Assembly (NCBI GenBank): GCA_022453515.1
Contig: JAJNNY010000047.1
Location: 186,001 to 250,000 of the forward strand
From: Astrocystis sublimbata
Taxonomy: Eukaryota; Ascomycota; Sordariomycetes; Xylariales; Xylariaceae
Direction of reading: 5' to 3'
Length of the DNA stretch: 64,000 nucleotides
In this document: in pieces, positions 23,101 through 35,790 of the stretch
Layout of the letters: each line of letters starts with the position of its first letter
How positions within the stretch are numbered: position 1 is the first letter of the stretch
Program-made: the position numbers and the translations under genes
Notes under the pieces: model-generated
Told to the model about the DNA's origin: nothing
The model's input: the letters and a program-made list of their open reading frames with translations, nothing else
Databases searched by the model: none

Positions 23101-26100
23101 CGTTACGGTGCGGCGACCTCACCCGGACGCGTTGGCTAATTGAGTGACGGTCAATCAAGGGGCCCGGAGCAAGCGCTAACTAGGGCTAAGCTTTCGATTA
23201 TTTTATAGCGCAATTGAACCGCAAGCTCGGCCGATTTTCAAGAACAAAGACAAGATTGTGTGTCTGGCGATGTTCACTGTCCACTCAATTATTTGGACCA
23301 GATCGGTTACCTAATGGCGAGCCACGAATCGCTCGTTACCGACAAGCTCAGTGCACGTCCGGTAATGGACTATTAAAGACTTGACTATGATAATAGGCAA
23401 GAGAAACTCCGCGGGTGGGAGGAAGAAAGGCTACGTCAACAGTGTAGCCGGCCAGCAACGGCAATGGAGGTGTAAGAGGGCAATGCACTAGGTAGTCCAC
23501 CCGAGCTGGGTTCGCCGGCAGATATAATAAAGAGCCGGGCAGTCAGTGATACTCGTAGATCTCTGCCCCCCCACTTGGCCGGTCTCAGGGCTACGGAGTT
23601 AAAAGTGCTAATAATTTTCTTCGGTCTTCTTTCCCACTCCTCGCAGGAGCTCTCCTTCTTTCTTGTTCAACGTCCCCGCCCTCGCCCATCCTTGCCCTTG
23701 TCATTTTATGGCAACCCTGTAGATACCTTGGCCACTTGGCAGCTAGAGCCGATCTTCGCGGTTACCCGTCTCGGGTTAGATCGTCCATTAGCAGGTGATG
23801 AGTTGCACGAATCCACGCCCCCAACATACTGCGGTATGCGCTCGTGCGGTATGCGATATCCGGTCTTAGCGCAGCCTCTGCTATTAACGTTTTGCGCTGT
23901 ACCGCACCGCACAATAGCAGCTTCGGCCGCTTGAGCGGCTTATCAATCAACGGGCGCTAGACCTGCCAAGGTCGCATTTGGAATCGCGTCGGGCTGACCT
24001 TGCCCAGGAGACGGGAGAGGCCCAGCATACCCTCCATTCACCCTTACACATTAATTTGCTCGGTTCCGCTCGTCTGGAATCTTTTACTTTCAGCCCCCTC
24101 GGCCTGACTCAAACATCACACGCCTTAATAGGTACCTCGATGCAGGAAATACTTTTATATGTTGCAATAGTTGATAATCAAAAACTGCTTGAACTGTGCT
24201 ACACCCGCTCCGCTGTTAGCTGTTGTGATCCTTATTAATCAATCATAATGAGTAAGACTGAGTGACGGCACTATGCCAGATACCCCAGATGGTACCACCT
24301 TTCCTTCGGCTAGTGTTGCACTACTGTAGGTTGTAAGAGCGACATACAGCATGATTGCTACCACGCTCGGTGTGAATCATCATGAGTATACATGGCCTAA
24401 TCGCATTCGAACACCCTCCCCTTCAACCTCCAATACCAGGCTCACGGCTATCCCGCTTGGTTCGAGGCAAGATGCAATGCGAATATAACTGACGGCTATG
24501 TACGGTGACCGAATGCAGTGTGACTTGGTAATCTGATCGGTGGGCACTCATGTGTACAGTATGGAAATGATATGGATTGAGCCCAGTGGTCGGAATACAA
24601 TTGAACACAATACAGTAAGTCTTCATTTCGTTTTGGCTGCAAACCACCCTAGTCGCCCCGCCAACTTCATGTGCGTTCCATCGGTACATCGCCTCCCTAC
24701 GTTATCCGAATTTCCGGGTCTGTCCACGCCTTAGTCCAAATTTTCAACATGCGGGTAAGGCCTTTGGTAATGTCCCATGTTTGTTCGAGAATGATATGAA
24801 GCCCCGTTTCCCTCGATGAAACCTGGCGCTGGGTTGGGTGCGCAAGCAAACCGACTCGTCTGCACCAAACGGGGTGTCGGAGAATTGCAAGTTGCCGACA
24901 CGCCAATCGACCATGCACGCATCTCTTCACCGAGGTATCAGACGCACACTAGCCTGGATCAGAATTGCGACGGTTCCTTATGTTTCGCATCTCTTACGTA
25001 CTACTCAGGCCATCGACTCACTCGTGGGATCCTCTTGCAACGGCACAGATCAATGGTTTACAGACTTTGCGATGCTCTCTCACAATATCAAACTTTAGCT
25101 TTCGGGTTGCTCGTATAATCCTTCTCCATCCACTTTTGTGGGGATCAGATCTCGTCAAACCTCTGCTAACCATATTAATACTTAGTGCAGTATCGTAGAG
25201 AGGAAAAAGAATAAAGGAACAATCTGCTTAAGACAATTTCTATCATATTCGTAGCAGTGATTTATGAGATAAAGCTCTAAAACCATGTATAGTTGACTGC
25301 TAGTCATCGATTCGGGTTGATTACCGCTGGCTCGGCTGGCTCTATTTCGACCGGCATCTATAATCCATGTATGATAATCGATCGCATATGCTTGCTATTA
25401 TCTGCCAGACTGCAACCCTCCAAAGAACGTGCCGCTCGCTTGCCACATTTTGGAATCATTATCTCGCAACCAACCGATCAAAAGCTAGTTAGGTATTTGA
25501 ATACTATTGACTCGGAGATAATTATGTGCTGCCGTCAACTTCACGCTGCACACATCGCCCATTGATCCCACACCACCGTAGATTTTCTACGCGACGTGGT
25601 GATAACGCGATTTAACACCGTCTTACCAACAGATTCCGATGCGCGTCCAATCCCTCCATCAACCTCGGTTTTAAGCAAACACCCTTTGGGCCGCCCATCG
25701 TATCTCCAGGTATGCAATTTTCTTGACTTCGAGGTTCGGTAGAACCATGAGCTGAGTCAGATCTCGAAGTGCTTGCCTGAGTAATCGCTCTACCAATCAC
25801 CCCGTTGACACCCTAAAGGTTATCCCGAGCTCCAGGCATATTATAAACAGAACCATGAGTCACAATCCAAGCCTGGGGGCCTGTAATAGAGACGAGGGCC
25901 ATGCACGTGATATCGCGACATCTTCTTCAGGGGTCTTCGCAACGGGAGGCAAGCCAGAGCCAAGGACAACCGAGCCAACCAGGGTCCAGCAGCATACAAA
26001 AGCTGTTTACCCTAGCGCATGCACGTACTGTCGGTACTGTACGTACGAGTAGTCCACATCAAAACGCATAAAGCTCTTGTTGCGGCTTTCGCAAGTACTG

Positions 26101-27242
26101 TACGAGCAAGTCAACTCAAACTAGGTAGTGCAGCCAAAACTGCAATTTCCGCACATAATCAAACATACTCCGCAACTCGCAATTTACCTTAGGTGGCAAT
26201 TTTTATCTATGTACTTCAATGCTGTCCTTACGTGCGTAGAGCTAGATATCCATGTGCATGAGCATGTACGTACACGTGTGTCAAAAGACGACCCGATCCG
26301 ACGATCTATCTATATCTATCTGTCTAATGCATCCGATTGAGTTTTTGCCGCCTCAAGCTGCAGCTCGCTCGGGCCCATCCTATTCATATATCCCCCCTTT
26401 TCCACCTAGATCAGCCAACCTACAGGAAACCGGAAGGAGTTTTGCTTGCTCCTACCTAGGTACTTTGAGAACGAAAAGAAAGGGCGCGCTGCGCTGCACG
26501 CAACGCTGTTCGTTCAACGCTTACCTACCTCCCGCTTAATATTGCCCACTTCCCCTTACCTACCTTAGTACACAAAAAGCTACCCAATACAGCTACTTAC
26601 TTTAAAACAATAACGGGACGCTCGATTAATGCCAAACGTTAAGTGGCGAGAAATAGGAAAGCTAGGTCAAGAATTCGGCGGAGAACGTAGTAAACTCCGG
26701 CTGCGACCGGGGACTCGGGAGGGCCAATTTGGCCGGGGGCCTGTCAACCCTGATTCTTGGGTCGTCACGACCGACGATCTTCGGACAAAAGAGCCTTACC
26801 CGGATTTCCGAACTCCTACCATCTCGCCTAGCACTTGATTGATTGATTGATTGATCTCTATGCACGCGTGTATCTAGGGACAATGAATAGCAAATAGACA
26901 TTGCACTTGCAACAAACTGGATTCTATATGAAATATATACCTTGGGAACTCGTGGGGTTAACTATAAGCCAGATCAATTAATTAATCATGCTATATGAAT
27001 CAACAATACTGCTAACAAGCGGTCAATCAGGTAGTTAAGGTTTTAATACAACTAAGTCAGTTTACCATAATAGTCTAAACAATTATATGTAAAGTGCTTT
27101 TCCCTTAGTAATTCTTTATAATATAAACAACCTACTATATCATCCCACATCTTTAGTATACCTCGATCCGAGGTAATTCTATAGCAAAGAAATGTAATTA
27201 CCTAGGGTAAGTATCCTTCGACCAACACCCTTTTCTCACTAG
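23101..27242. other. 4.1-kb gene-poor region
   Basis: The left end is the ABC transporter promoter. The rest has only short unsupported ORFs on both strands (e.g. 23575-23934, 24816-25118, 25612-25800, 26128-26539). A (TTGA)n tract lies at ~26836-26854. The right end (26930-27230) is strongly AT-rich and TA-rich, directly downstream of the secreted-protein gene. I find no convincing gene. Confidence 0.5.
23200..23207 (-). promoter_or_regulatory. Candidate TATA box of the ABC transporter
   Basis: TATAAAAT on the minus strand ~100 bp before the start codon. Confidence 0.4.
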
Positions 27243-28271
27243 TTATCCGTCGAGGCTGGTCTTGACTAGATCGACGAGCTCGCACGTAGGGTTATGAGGC
27301 TTGCCAGTCGTGATCCAAGATAGCACGGGCGCGAAGACATCAGAATATGTCTGCCAGCATACAGCCCAGTTGTCTGATTAGATGTCATACATCGTTAGTA
27401 AGTACTTGATTGGCGAGACAAGATGAGACTTGGTAATCACGCGGACCTGAATTGAACGGCAAGCAAACTCTGCAGTGCATTTCACGATCTTCTAACTACC
27501 TTACCTTACCTGATGCGGTAGCGGCATTGATAGAGTACGTGTGTGTGTGAGAGAGAGAGGGAGAAGAGAGAGAAACATAAAAAAAGAAAAAAAACTCACA
27601 AGCAACCCGATCCCGCACCTCCGGCCTCATTCCCCCAGCGCGAATCGCCGCGTCATCAACGCCGTAGATCAAATACGTTTTATTCTCGGCATCGAACGCC
27701 GACTGCGCGATAAACCCCGCCAGCCCGGCCACGGCATTGCCGAGTAGCGGCAGCGCCACGTTCGTCGCTGGGCTGTATTGCAAAGACATGGACTTGCCGC
27801 GGTACCCGAACTCGCCTTCCGGCGCGTCGACGTCCGTTAGCAGGAACCCGACGCCTACGCCGGAAGAGTAGTTGTAGTAGAAGTGGTGCGAGGCGTCGGT
27901 GAGTTGTGGGAGGGTGGCGTAGGTGGTGGTGGTGGTGGTGGTGTTGGTGGTGGATTGTGGGTGATACTGGAGGAGAGAGAATGTTGAGACGGAGGGGAGT
28001 GAGGTCAGGATGCCTGGATTGGTTAGGTAGTTAGCAAAGCAAAGTAAAGCAAAGTATGCTGTATGTTAGTTAAAAGTCGCGGGAATTGCGACGGAATAAA
28101 AGTTATTTAGGTAACTAGGTAGGTAGGTAACTAACCGTCAATTGAACTATTGGCGCTCCGGCCCTTGACACGCAGGGCAAACGGGCCTTCGGTCGTGAAG
28201 TCCTGGGCTGTGGCGACCGAAGCCGCCAGGACGAGACCGCCGAGGAGGGTTGTGACGCCTTGCATCTTCAT
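27243..28271 (-). CDS. Small secreted protein, paralog A, 3 exons
   Basis: Exons (minus) 28271-28136, 28013-27600 and 27373-27243 give 226 residues. It starts MKMQGVTTLLGG with a clear signal peptide ending near VATAQD. The central part has DASHHFYYNYS, VGVGFL and KSMSLQYSPATNVALP; the C terminus has YNWAVCW, DVFAPVLSWIT and KPHNPTCELVDLVKTS. Two Cys in the C-terminal part could form a disulfide. A run of Thr (ACC codons, ~27924-27950) interrupts the poorly conserved N-terminal third. The two introns are phase 1, identical in phase and place to paralog B at 43706. I do not recognise the family. Role is unknown; an extracellular or cell-wall protein is likely. Confidence 0.85.
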
Positions 28272-30105
28272 ATTTGGTGGAATACTAGTTGTTGTGATTT
28301 GGTAGGGAGGCTTTGCTGATGCTGTTTGAGGATGGTAGGTAAAATGTTTTTGCTAATGATGATAAGTCTTTCAATTAAAAGAACATAGATTTGGTAGGTT
28401 CCAGTTGATATCAATCTTGTTATATCTTGCGAATAGCGCTGCATGGACATAGACATGCTACACACGCCCCTGAGTTTAGGCAACTGCTTTTGTGTAAGAT
28501 TGTTGTACGGGGATGTCCGATAGCGTAGCCATTTAACCATGCAAGGCAACTAGGGATTAGAAGGTTGTCTATCCTTTTTAATTAAGGGCTTAAAGGAATT
28601 GCTATTTGCGTGCTTGGTTTTATATAATTTGAATAAGCAGGTAAGCAAATAGGTAGTCCCGATTGTAATAGAAAGAAGGACGATATATAATACATAAGGC
28701 GTAAGAGAGATATAAAGAGAGAGAGAGGGAGAATATAAACAATCTCAACCTTACAATAGTATCTAGCAGACATAGATAGTTCCCTTTTTGTCTAGGTTAT
28801 AATTCATCTATGATTTCGTTCAACATATACTTCAAATATAAAAAAGACCACATAACCCGGTTGGTCCAACACCAAGTAACTATGTAGTGTTTACAGCAAC
28901 CCGAGTGACCGCTTGTCTAGAACTCAAGTGAAATAGGAAGTACTGAAGCTATAGAGCGGCATGCTCGCCAGATAACGGGGTAGCGAGGTAGGTTATATAG
29001 ATGATCTAGTAATATGATCTTCACTTACAATAAGATATCTTCTATATACAGATACCTTTAATTAAAGAAGCACCAATATCACTAGGGATTCAGTAAAAGC
29101 GTACAAGCTTGCAAGCTGTTCACATACTGCCTCCCTCGCGCCAACCCCCAATCATCAAACCCTCATATAACATGCAATATACAAGGCAAAACAAAACAAA
29201 TGCAATGCCTAGGTAAAGCACACATACCTAAACACAAGAACACAAAGTAGACAGTTAAATTATCAGTAGTAATTATCATACGTGTATCAAAAAATAATAC
29301 TAGATATCTATACAATCAATCAATGATCAATGATCAAGGGGGTATATGCATTCCTTGCTCTGTCCTCTGTCCTCTCTCTGCCCTACCCAGCCCTGTGCCG
29401 TTGTGTCCTATCGTGTCATTTCGTCCTGTCCTGTCCTTCCTAACCTTCCCGACCATCTCTCCATCCCATTACCCCTCCCCTTGCCGCTCTATATCGTTGA
29501 TAACAAGGCTCGTTTTCGTACCGCATTCTCCACCGCTCAATGTGACCAAGAAAGATATAACCGTCCGCTGCGCTACACTATCAAGCATCCCAGCGCCAAA
29601 TCTTTTTAGTTCCGTACATTCTACCGTCGACCCATCAAGGAAGTAGGCATGAAACGAATGAAACAAATCCTCACCTTAAGCATAAGGGAATCATAATCTC
29701 AAGGTCTAGCATGCATGTAGGCCTAGGTCTAGTTTCGCATCTATAGTCTCGTTCCGAGGTAATGCTGTGTATATGTCGATGTTCATGTCGATAAAAGGAG
29801 AGGTAAAGTCAGACAGACAGACAAGCGGACACAAAGCCATAACACCGAACCGAATTGAACCAAACCAAACCAAAGCATTATACGTAAGGGGTATGTATGT
29901 AATAAGTCCAACTTCAAGCCGAGTATCAGAAAAACCAAAGCAGCAACAGTTCCATCAGATCCTGATGACGTCGCTGATGATAATGATGATGATGACTCGA
30001 CACTTTTTGTTTGTGTCGTTATGATGTTCGACAACCGCAGTAGAGGTAGCGAAATGCGCTGGCCTTCGTCATTGTTCTTATTCTCGTTCTCAAAATCCGG
30101 AACAA
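28272..30105. other. Intergenic, AT-rich
   Basis: Promoter of paralog A, then AT-rich DNA (28560-29330) with a (GA)n tract at ~28717-28730. From 29340 on there is CT-rich sequence of the 3' flank of the DUF2985 gene, with a GAT/ATG-rich stretch at ~29965-29996. No gene seen. Confidence 0.5.
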
Positions 30106-32082
30106 TCATGACGACTTCTCAGCAGCAGGCGATGGAAGCCCCAAAGGGCTAGGCCTCTCGCCCACGCTACCATCCACGTCCCTCACGATGTCGAGACTCG
30201 ATTTGAAACCACCCCTCTTGTAATCGCGACTGGTCCTTGGCGAATGCTTGCCGAAGCTCGTCCGCGGGACATCCAGACTCGCCTTATAGGGCGGGGATTT
30301 AGGTGTGCCGCTTCCGCCGTCGCGGGCCATGTCGAGGCTGTCACGAACAGGCACGTGGCTCTTGACCGCCTCGTCGAGAGTCTCGCTCTGGCGCGTGTCG
30401 GCGACGGCGCGCTCGGCCTTGACCTGCTTGTCCAGGTCACCATCCTTCTCGGCGTCTTCAACCATCTCCCGGAGTGCCTCGCGTGTCAGGTCCTGGCGAA
30501 ACATGCGCTCGACAATCTCCTTCTTCCGCGTGCGGCGCCCGCCCATAGAGATGAGGATGCCCGCCGTGATGTTTGTCGTAATCGACACGCTCAGGATGGT
30601 GGGGGTGAGAGCCTTGGGCCGCGTGTTCGAGAGCAACCCGTAGCCGTACGTCGTCGCGCCCAGACTCACCTGCAAGCATGAGTGAAAGTCGAGCAGCAGC
30701 ACGATGGCAATCAAGTAGGCCTGGGGGAAGGCGAAGTGGGTCTTGGTCTCGTGGGGGCGGTAAAAGGTGTGGGACTTGGCGAATTTCTCCTGGTGGTGGA
30801 CGAGGGTGGCCTGCTGGACGTCGGTGAGGACGGAGACCTCGTCGCGGGCGGCCTCGAGCTCGGGGTCGGTAGGCAGGTCGTTCTTGTCACGCAGCTTGGC
30901 CATCTGCAGCTTCTTGCGCAGCTTCCAGGTCTTGCGATGGTAGTGCCAGATGTAGAGCATGTGGTAGGTGTCGACAAGCCGCCAGGGGATCAGCAGGTCG
31001 CCGACGAGGCCAAACAGGGCAACGAGGGTAAAGTCGATGATATCGATGACGTAGAGCTGTTTGGTACCCACATAGAGCCAGCCGATGAGGAAAAGAACCC
31101 AGGCTAGACCAAACAGAGTGATGAGGGTAGCATAGAGGGTGACGAAGAAGCCGAGGGGCTTGCGCACGTACTGGCCGAAGGCCTTCATGGTGCGCTTGAA
31201 GCGGTTGCGGCGCGAGTGCAGCATGTGGCGGACGTGGTCGTTGAGCTCGGCCATCTCCTCCTTGGTCCAACCTTGAAGCGAGACGCCGTCCGGCAGGATG
31301 GCGTGCTCGAAGTCATACTCGTAATCCTGGTCCTCCGTCTGCGAGGCTCGGTCGAAGCCATCATGCCTGGGCGGATGGGGAACGGCGGTTGTGCCAGTGC
31401 CGGCCCGCGTGGCTCCTGTGGCGTTCTTGCCTTTGTCAAAGGTGCCGCGTCCAGGGGCACGGGTTAAGTTGTAAGTCGGCCGTCTGTTGATGAAGCGACC
31501 GAGGGAGGGGATGAAGAGGGAGTTCTGGATGTTGGTGACGTTGTTGAGGGTCTGGACCTCGGGGTCTGGTGGGATCATATGTTAGCGCTTGCATGAATGT
31601 TGGTGATGTTATGTTTGCCATCGTTTCCCTCGAGGCAGGCTCGAAAGGGGAAGCTGAACAAGGACGATAGAGCAGTGGGATTAGGGCTACGCACCGATGA
31701 CGTCCAGGACGTCTGCCAACTCGGCGTTCACGGCATTGCCGCGGCCGCCGGGGGCGTTGAACAAGGCGGTGCTCCCTATGCGCTTGTTCTCGTTTATGGG
31801 GACGAGGTGCGGGGTGTTGGTGCCGCGAGGGCGCAGGACGGCAAGCTTGGGGCGACGGCTGCGGCCCGAGGGATCAGATTCGGAGCGCCGCCGCGACGAG
31901 GACGACTCGGGCTGGGATTCTTGTTGTTCGGTTGGACGGTTCGCGTGGTCGATGACGCTGTGTGGGCGGAACAGGCCGGTGTTGTCGTCCTCGTAGACGT
32001 GGTTGTCACCGACATCGTTGCCACTGTGGTTATTGTCGCCGCCGAAGCGGATGTGGCGCTCACCGTCGTCGGATGGTGGCAT
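30106..32082 (-). CDS. DUF2985 integral membrane protein, 2 exons
   Basis: Exons (minus) 32082-31695 and 31565-30106 give 615 residues. The N-terminal ~230 residues are hydrophilic and Ser/Arg-rich. Three or four hydrophobic segments follow: around LGFFVTLYATLITLFGLAWV, the following WLYVG-VIDIIDFTLVALFGLV stretch, a later FPQAYLIAIVLLLDFHSCLQ, and ILSVSITTNITAGILISMGG. A charged C-terminal tail bears repeated SLD motifs. The conserved LxDxHSCxQ and the RxxxxYHMLYIWHY region match DUF2985 fungal membrane proteins, whose function is unknown. The intron has a GCTAAC branch point and CCACCAG acceptor and joins in phase 1 as VLDVIDPEVQ. The longer open frame begins with GTG, so I use the ATG two codons on. 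Confidence 0.87.
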
Positions 32083-34303
32083 GGCCACAGATCTGGCGAA
32101 GGCTGGCCGTCGTCGCTGAGATCAGCGCCCGAGAGGAGGCTCTGATGGATTGGCAGACTGATAGATCGACGAGGTGAGTAGTTGGGTAGGTCGACAGCTG
32201 GATGCTAAGTGTGAAACACCGGCGTTGGACGAGAAAACAGGAATGCCGATCGACTACACCAAAACAACTGTGCTCTGCGATGGTTGTGTTGGTGTGCAAC
32301 CCAACGTGTGTCTGAGTCGTCAACGTGGGCAGTGGGAGAGCCGAAGAGATACGCTCCACAATACCTGACACAGGACGCAACACAATGGGTATCGAACAAA
32401 AATCCTTGTCGCCCTTGTGGTTGTTGTTGTTATTGTTGTCGTCGCTGTCGTTGTCGTCTCGGGTATGGATAGACAGACAGAGAGAGAAAGGGAGAAAAGT
32501 GGTGGTCTGGGGAAGTGTGTAGGTACGATAGTGTAGAGATTGAGATGCAGGCAAATGCACTATGATGTCCCACGACTTTCGCAATCTACCAATGTCCTGT
32601 ACGCACCCGTCGTCGGTCGGGTTAGAGCGGAGGATTAGGTAGAGATGGGCAAGATGGGATGATGTAAAATAGGCAAGGGAAACGAGAATCTGCGATGATG
32701 GCTCCAGCTCGTTTCGGGAAGGATGGCAGCAGCAGGTTCAGCAGCGTGCCGGCGTCCTCCAGCGCGCCAGGTACGTAGGTACTTAGCCTGGGCACGATTG
32801 GCAGCACCTGGGCCCACGCCAGAGTTGGCACCGATGACCTCATGGGGACCCACCTCCACACCCGCCAACCGTGCACAAGCCGTGCATGTCATGTCAGCCC
32901 AGACGGTGCCCAGCTGCCCAGATACCGTGACCAAGGCCTGGAGCACCGCCCGACAGCCAGTAACGCTTCCCGTTCTCTACCGTATCGAATACAGTGCCAG
33001 AGATACCCATCTCCCGCGATCAGATTGGTGATCTTGCAGTGGGAAGCCGCAGGGATGACATGTTGATGTGTGACAGGGACGGGTCCCGGCAACGACCTAA
33101 GGTTTGCGCGCGCCCTAGCGATTCGAGATCTGACGCTTGATTAAGTTTCTGATCTCGTCGAGTCGTCAGCTCGTCTCGCTTATCAAACCTGTCAGTCAGG
33201 TCTTATCCTCCCTTCACTCTCGAGTCTTCGCCCCGTCAGCCCACCTATCAATTAAGGGAACTATCAATATGGGTTGAACGATCTAGGATTTTGCAATATT
33301 TCAATGCGTTGGCTGCAGCTCTAGCCCAGAACCGGCTTTTGGCACCGTCGGCCTTTAGCACCCATGTGATAATCTCCCCCTTCGATCGTCCGTCTGTCCA
33401 CACTGCAGCATCGTATCACACTATTTGGGAGAGGTGGACGTCATAGGTACTACTACCTGCGTTAATCCCGTCAAAGAAAAGGAAATAGAGCGTAAAACCG
33501 ACCACCCCTATTTCCCGACCTATTCTACGACCTGTGGCACTTACCACTATATCGTCTTTGTCAATTGTAGATACCTAGGTAAAATACCGTAGGTATCTAT
33601 ATAACTTTTAAGAATGCAAGTGGAAGGCATTTGCATCTACGTAAGTACCTACCCAGGTATCCAAGGGCATCTGTAAACCCTTGATACGCGTTCGCTTATC
33701 GGTCAATCCGGGCATCAAGCACTGGGCAGTCTTGAACGTCCGGAAGATCAACAAAAGACATCTGCCACTACACTAGTGCGGGCGCACGTATTTCGATCGA
33801 CAACACCACCATAGCGTCTATCTGCAACCTACTTACTTCGCGATGCACTAGTTCACGATGCGACCCAAAGCAAAGAAGAACTACGAGATGCTAGTTGCAA
33901 CATATAATTAGTGTCCGGTTATTACGACATATCTACCTTAACTCGTAGCATTTGCCTCCCGAGGTCCTTCTTCCCCACGTGCCAATCCCGAGACCGTCCG
34001 TGTCCGTGTCCATGTCATCAACATTCATACATCCATTCCCATGGTATAATACCTTAAGTACATACTCCGAACGCCCAACGAACACGTGAGTAAGTGAGTA
34101 CCTCTTCCTTCACCTTCACCTTCACCTCCACACTACCCGTAGTGTACTCTTTCCACTTCAAACCGAAGACGACCGGCACAATCGGGGTGCACACGGAGAA
34201 TCAACCCACCCCATACAGCACCGTATAAGACGGCGAGGACAACCAACGCCATCAGCCTGACCATCCTCAGTGAGACCAAGTCCACCGTGGCGAGGCCCTG
34301 TTC
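32083..34303. other. Intergenic, no gene seen
   Basis: Promoter of the DUF2985 gene and 3' flank of the GTPase gene. Short frames on both strands are unsupported. A CACCTT-type repeat lies near 34108-34130. Confidence 0.5.
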
Positions 34304-35790
34304 CTACATAACCGCACAACGGCCCCTGCCCTCCAACGCCTGGATCCGTTCCGTGAGGCCCTTGACCGCCTCCTCGTTCATCCGCCGCTCGTCTTTCAAC
34401 GTCTTCTCGAGATCCTTCATGCGGCTCTGGTAGTGGTCCTTGAGCGCCTCCACGACCAACTTATTCTCCGACGCCGTGTTGCGCATCATGCCTTCCATGT
34501 CGGCGAGCTCGCGCTTATGCTCCTTCTTAAGATCGTTGATCTCCTTCATCACCTGCTGCCCGGCCGCTGTGTCGCGGAGCGCCTTGTTGTCGCGTCCCAT
34601 CTCCTTTTGCAATTGCAAAAAGAACGGCTTCTGGAGCATCAAGGTGCGCGCGATAGCCTGGGCCGACTCGGCAGTGCCTTCGTGGCGCACCGACTTAGCT
34701 CCGTAGGCAATCACCAGCTTCCAGAACTTATCCTGCAGTTCCTTCTCTCGTGCTAGGCCTTCCGCCTCCGAAACGCAGTCCCACTTGCTCGTGGCCAGAA
34801 CTACGCTGCCGAGGTTCTTGTCGCCCGTCAGCTTCTGGAACATCTGCAGGTTTTTGGTCGCGTGGTGCGTCATGCGCGTGTCGCTGATCGGGTGCAGGTA
34901 GATGATGCCGGACAGCTTCATGTCCTGCTTGTAGGCGACGGCGAGATAGTCCGCGATGAGCTGGAGCACCTCGCTGTCAGATAGCGTGGTGTCGGAGAAC
35001 CCGGGCGTGTCGACGAAGCGGACGACGCGCCCGTCAATCTTGGTCTCGATCACCTCGATGTCCCGTGTGCCTGTGCGCGGGAAGTAGATTTACATGTTAG
35101 CGACGTCCCTTGATGAAAGAAAAAAAGTAGCACGAGTCGAGTGAGAGGGGCAACATACAAGAGGTGAGGCTGTGGCCTATGTTGAGGTCAGGGCGGCCCG
35201 TCGCTTTCGATATGAAGGTCGTTTTGCCGGATCCCGTCATGCTGCCAACGTGTAAGTAGGTGGGTCATCTCCAAACGGGCGACTCGCAACGATGAGGTAA
35301 GACAAGTGACATGTATGTGTGCATGACGAAGATGATAGGCAACTCACCCCATGACGGCGATGAGCAAGTCCTGTCCCATCCAGAATCTCTGCACGACGGA
35401 TTTGGTATACTTGAGCGCCGACCCTGACTTGTCGGTAGCGTGATAGCCCGTTGCCTCGGCGTGCTCGTCTTGGTGACCATGTCTGTCCATGCTTGCGTCG
35501 CCAGGATTGCTGTTGAGGAAATGAGAAGCGGCGAGATAGGATCCATCCAGGGAGTTTCGGGTGACTGGGGTGACTGTGGTGCCAGTGCTAGTGGCAGTGC
35601 CGGCGTCGTCGTTCTTGTGAATGGGTGCGTTTGTGGGCGCATCGAAGGCCCGTCCGTAGTGCTCACCCGGCAGATGCTGGGGCGGTGCGGGTTGGTCAGC
35701 GGGTGAGGATACATCGCTCACCGGCTCGACTGGATCGACGAAATCGAAGTCATCCTCGTCGGAGACGAAGGGGTCCTTGACGGTCACCAT
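34304..35790 (-). CDS. AIG1/septin-like P-loop GTPase with coiled coil and C-terminal CaaX box, 3 exons
   Basis: Exons (minus) 35790-35348, 35241-35159 and 35070-34304 give 430 residues. The N-terminal ~145 residues are acidic and disordered. The Walker A motif GMTGSGKTTFI (148-158) is cut by intron 1 just before it and restored by splicing. Switch-region GHSLTSCTRDIEV is cut by intron 2. DTPGF (196-200) is G3, and TSKWD (269-273) is the G4-like specificity motif. A Lys/Glu-rich coiled coil runs from ~320 to 420. The last four residues, CAVM, fit a CaaX prenylation box with Met in the X position, which usually means farnesylation. I infer a membrane-tethered GTPase of the AIG1/MMR_HSR1-like group common in filamentous fungi; its cellular role is not known. 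Confidence 0.87.

Noticed and set aside
25612..25800. Possible retroelement fragment
   Set aside because: Only 62 codons, no reverse transcriptase or integrase motif.
31597..32145. Plus-strand open frame over the DUF2985 N-terminal exon
   Set aside because: Overlaps a coding exon and its intron; Gly/Val/Ala-rich translation without domain.
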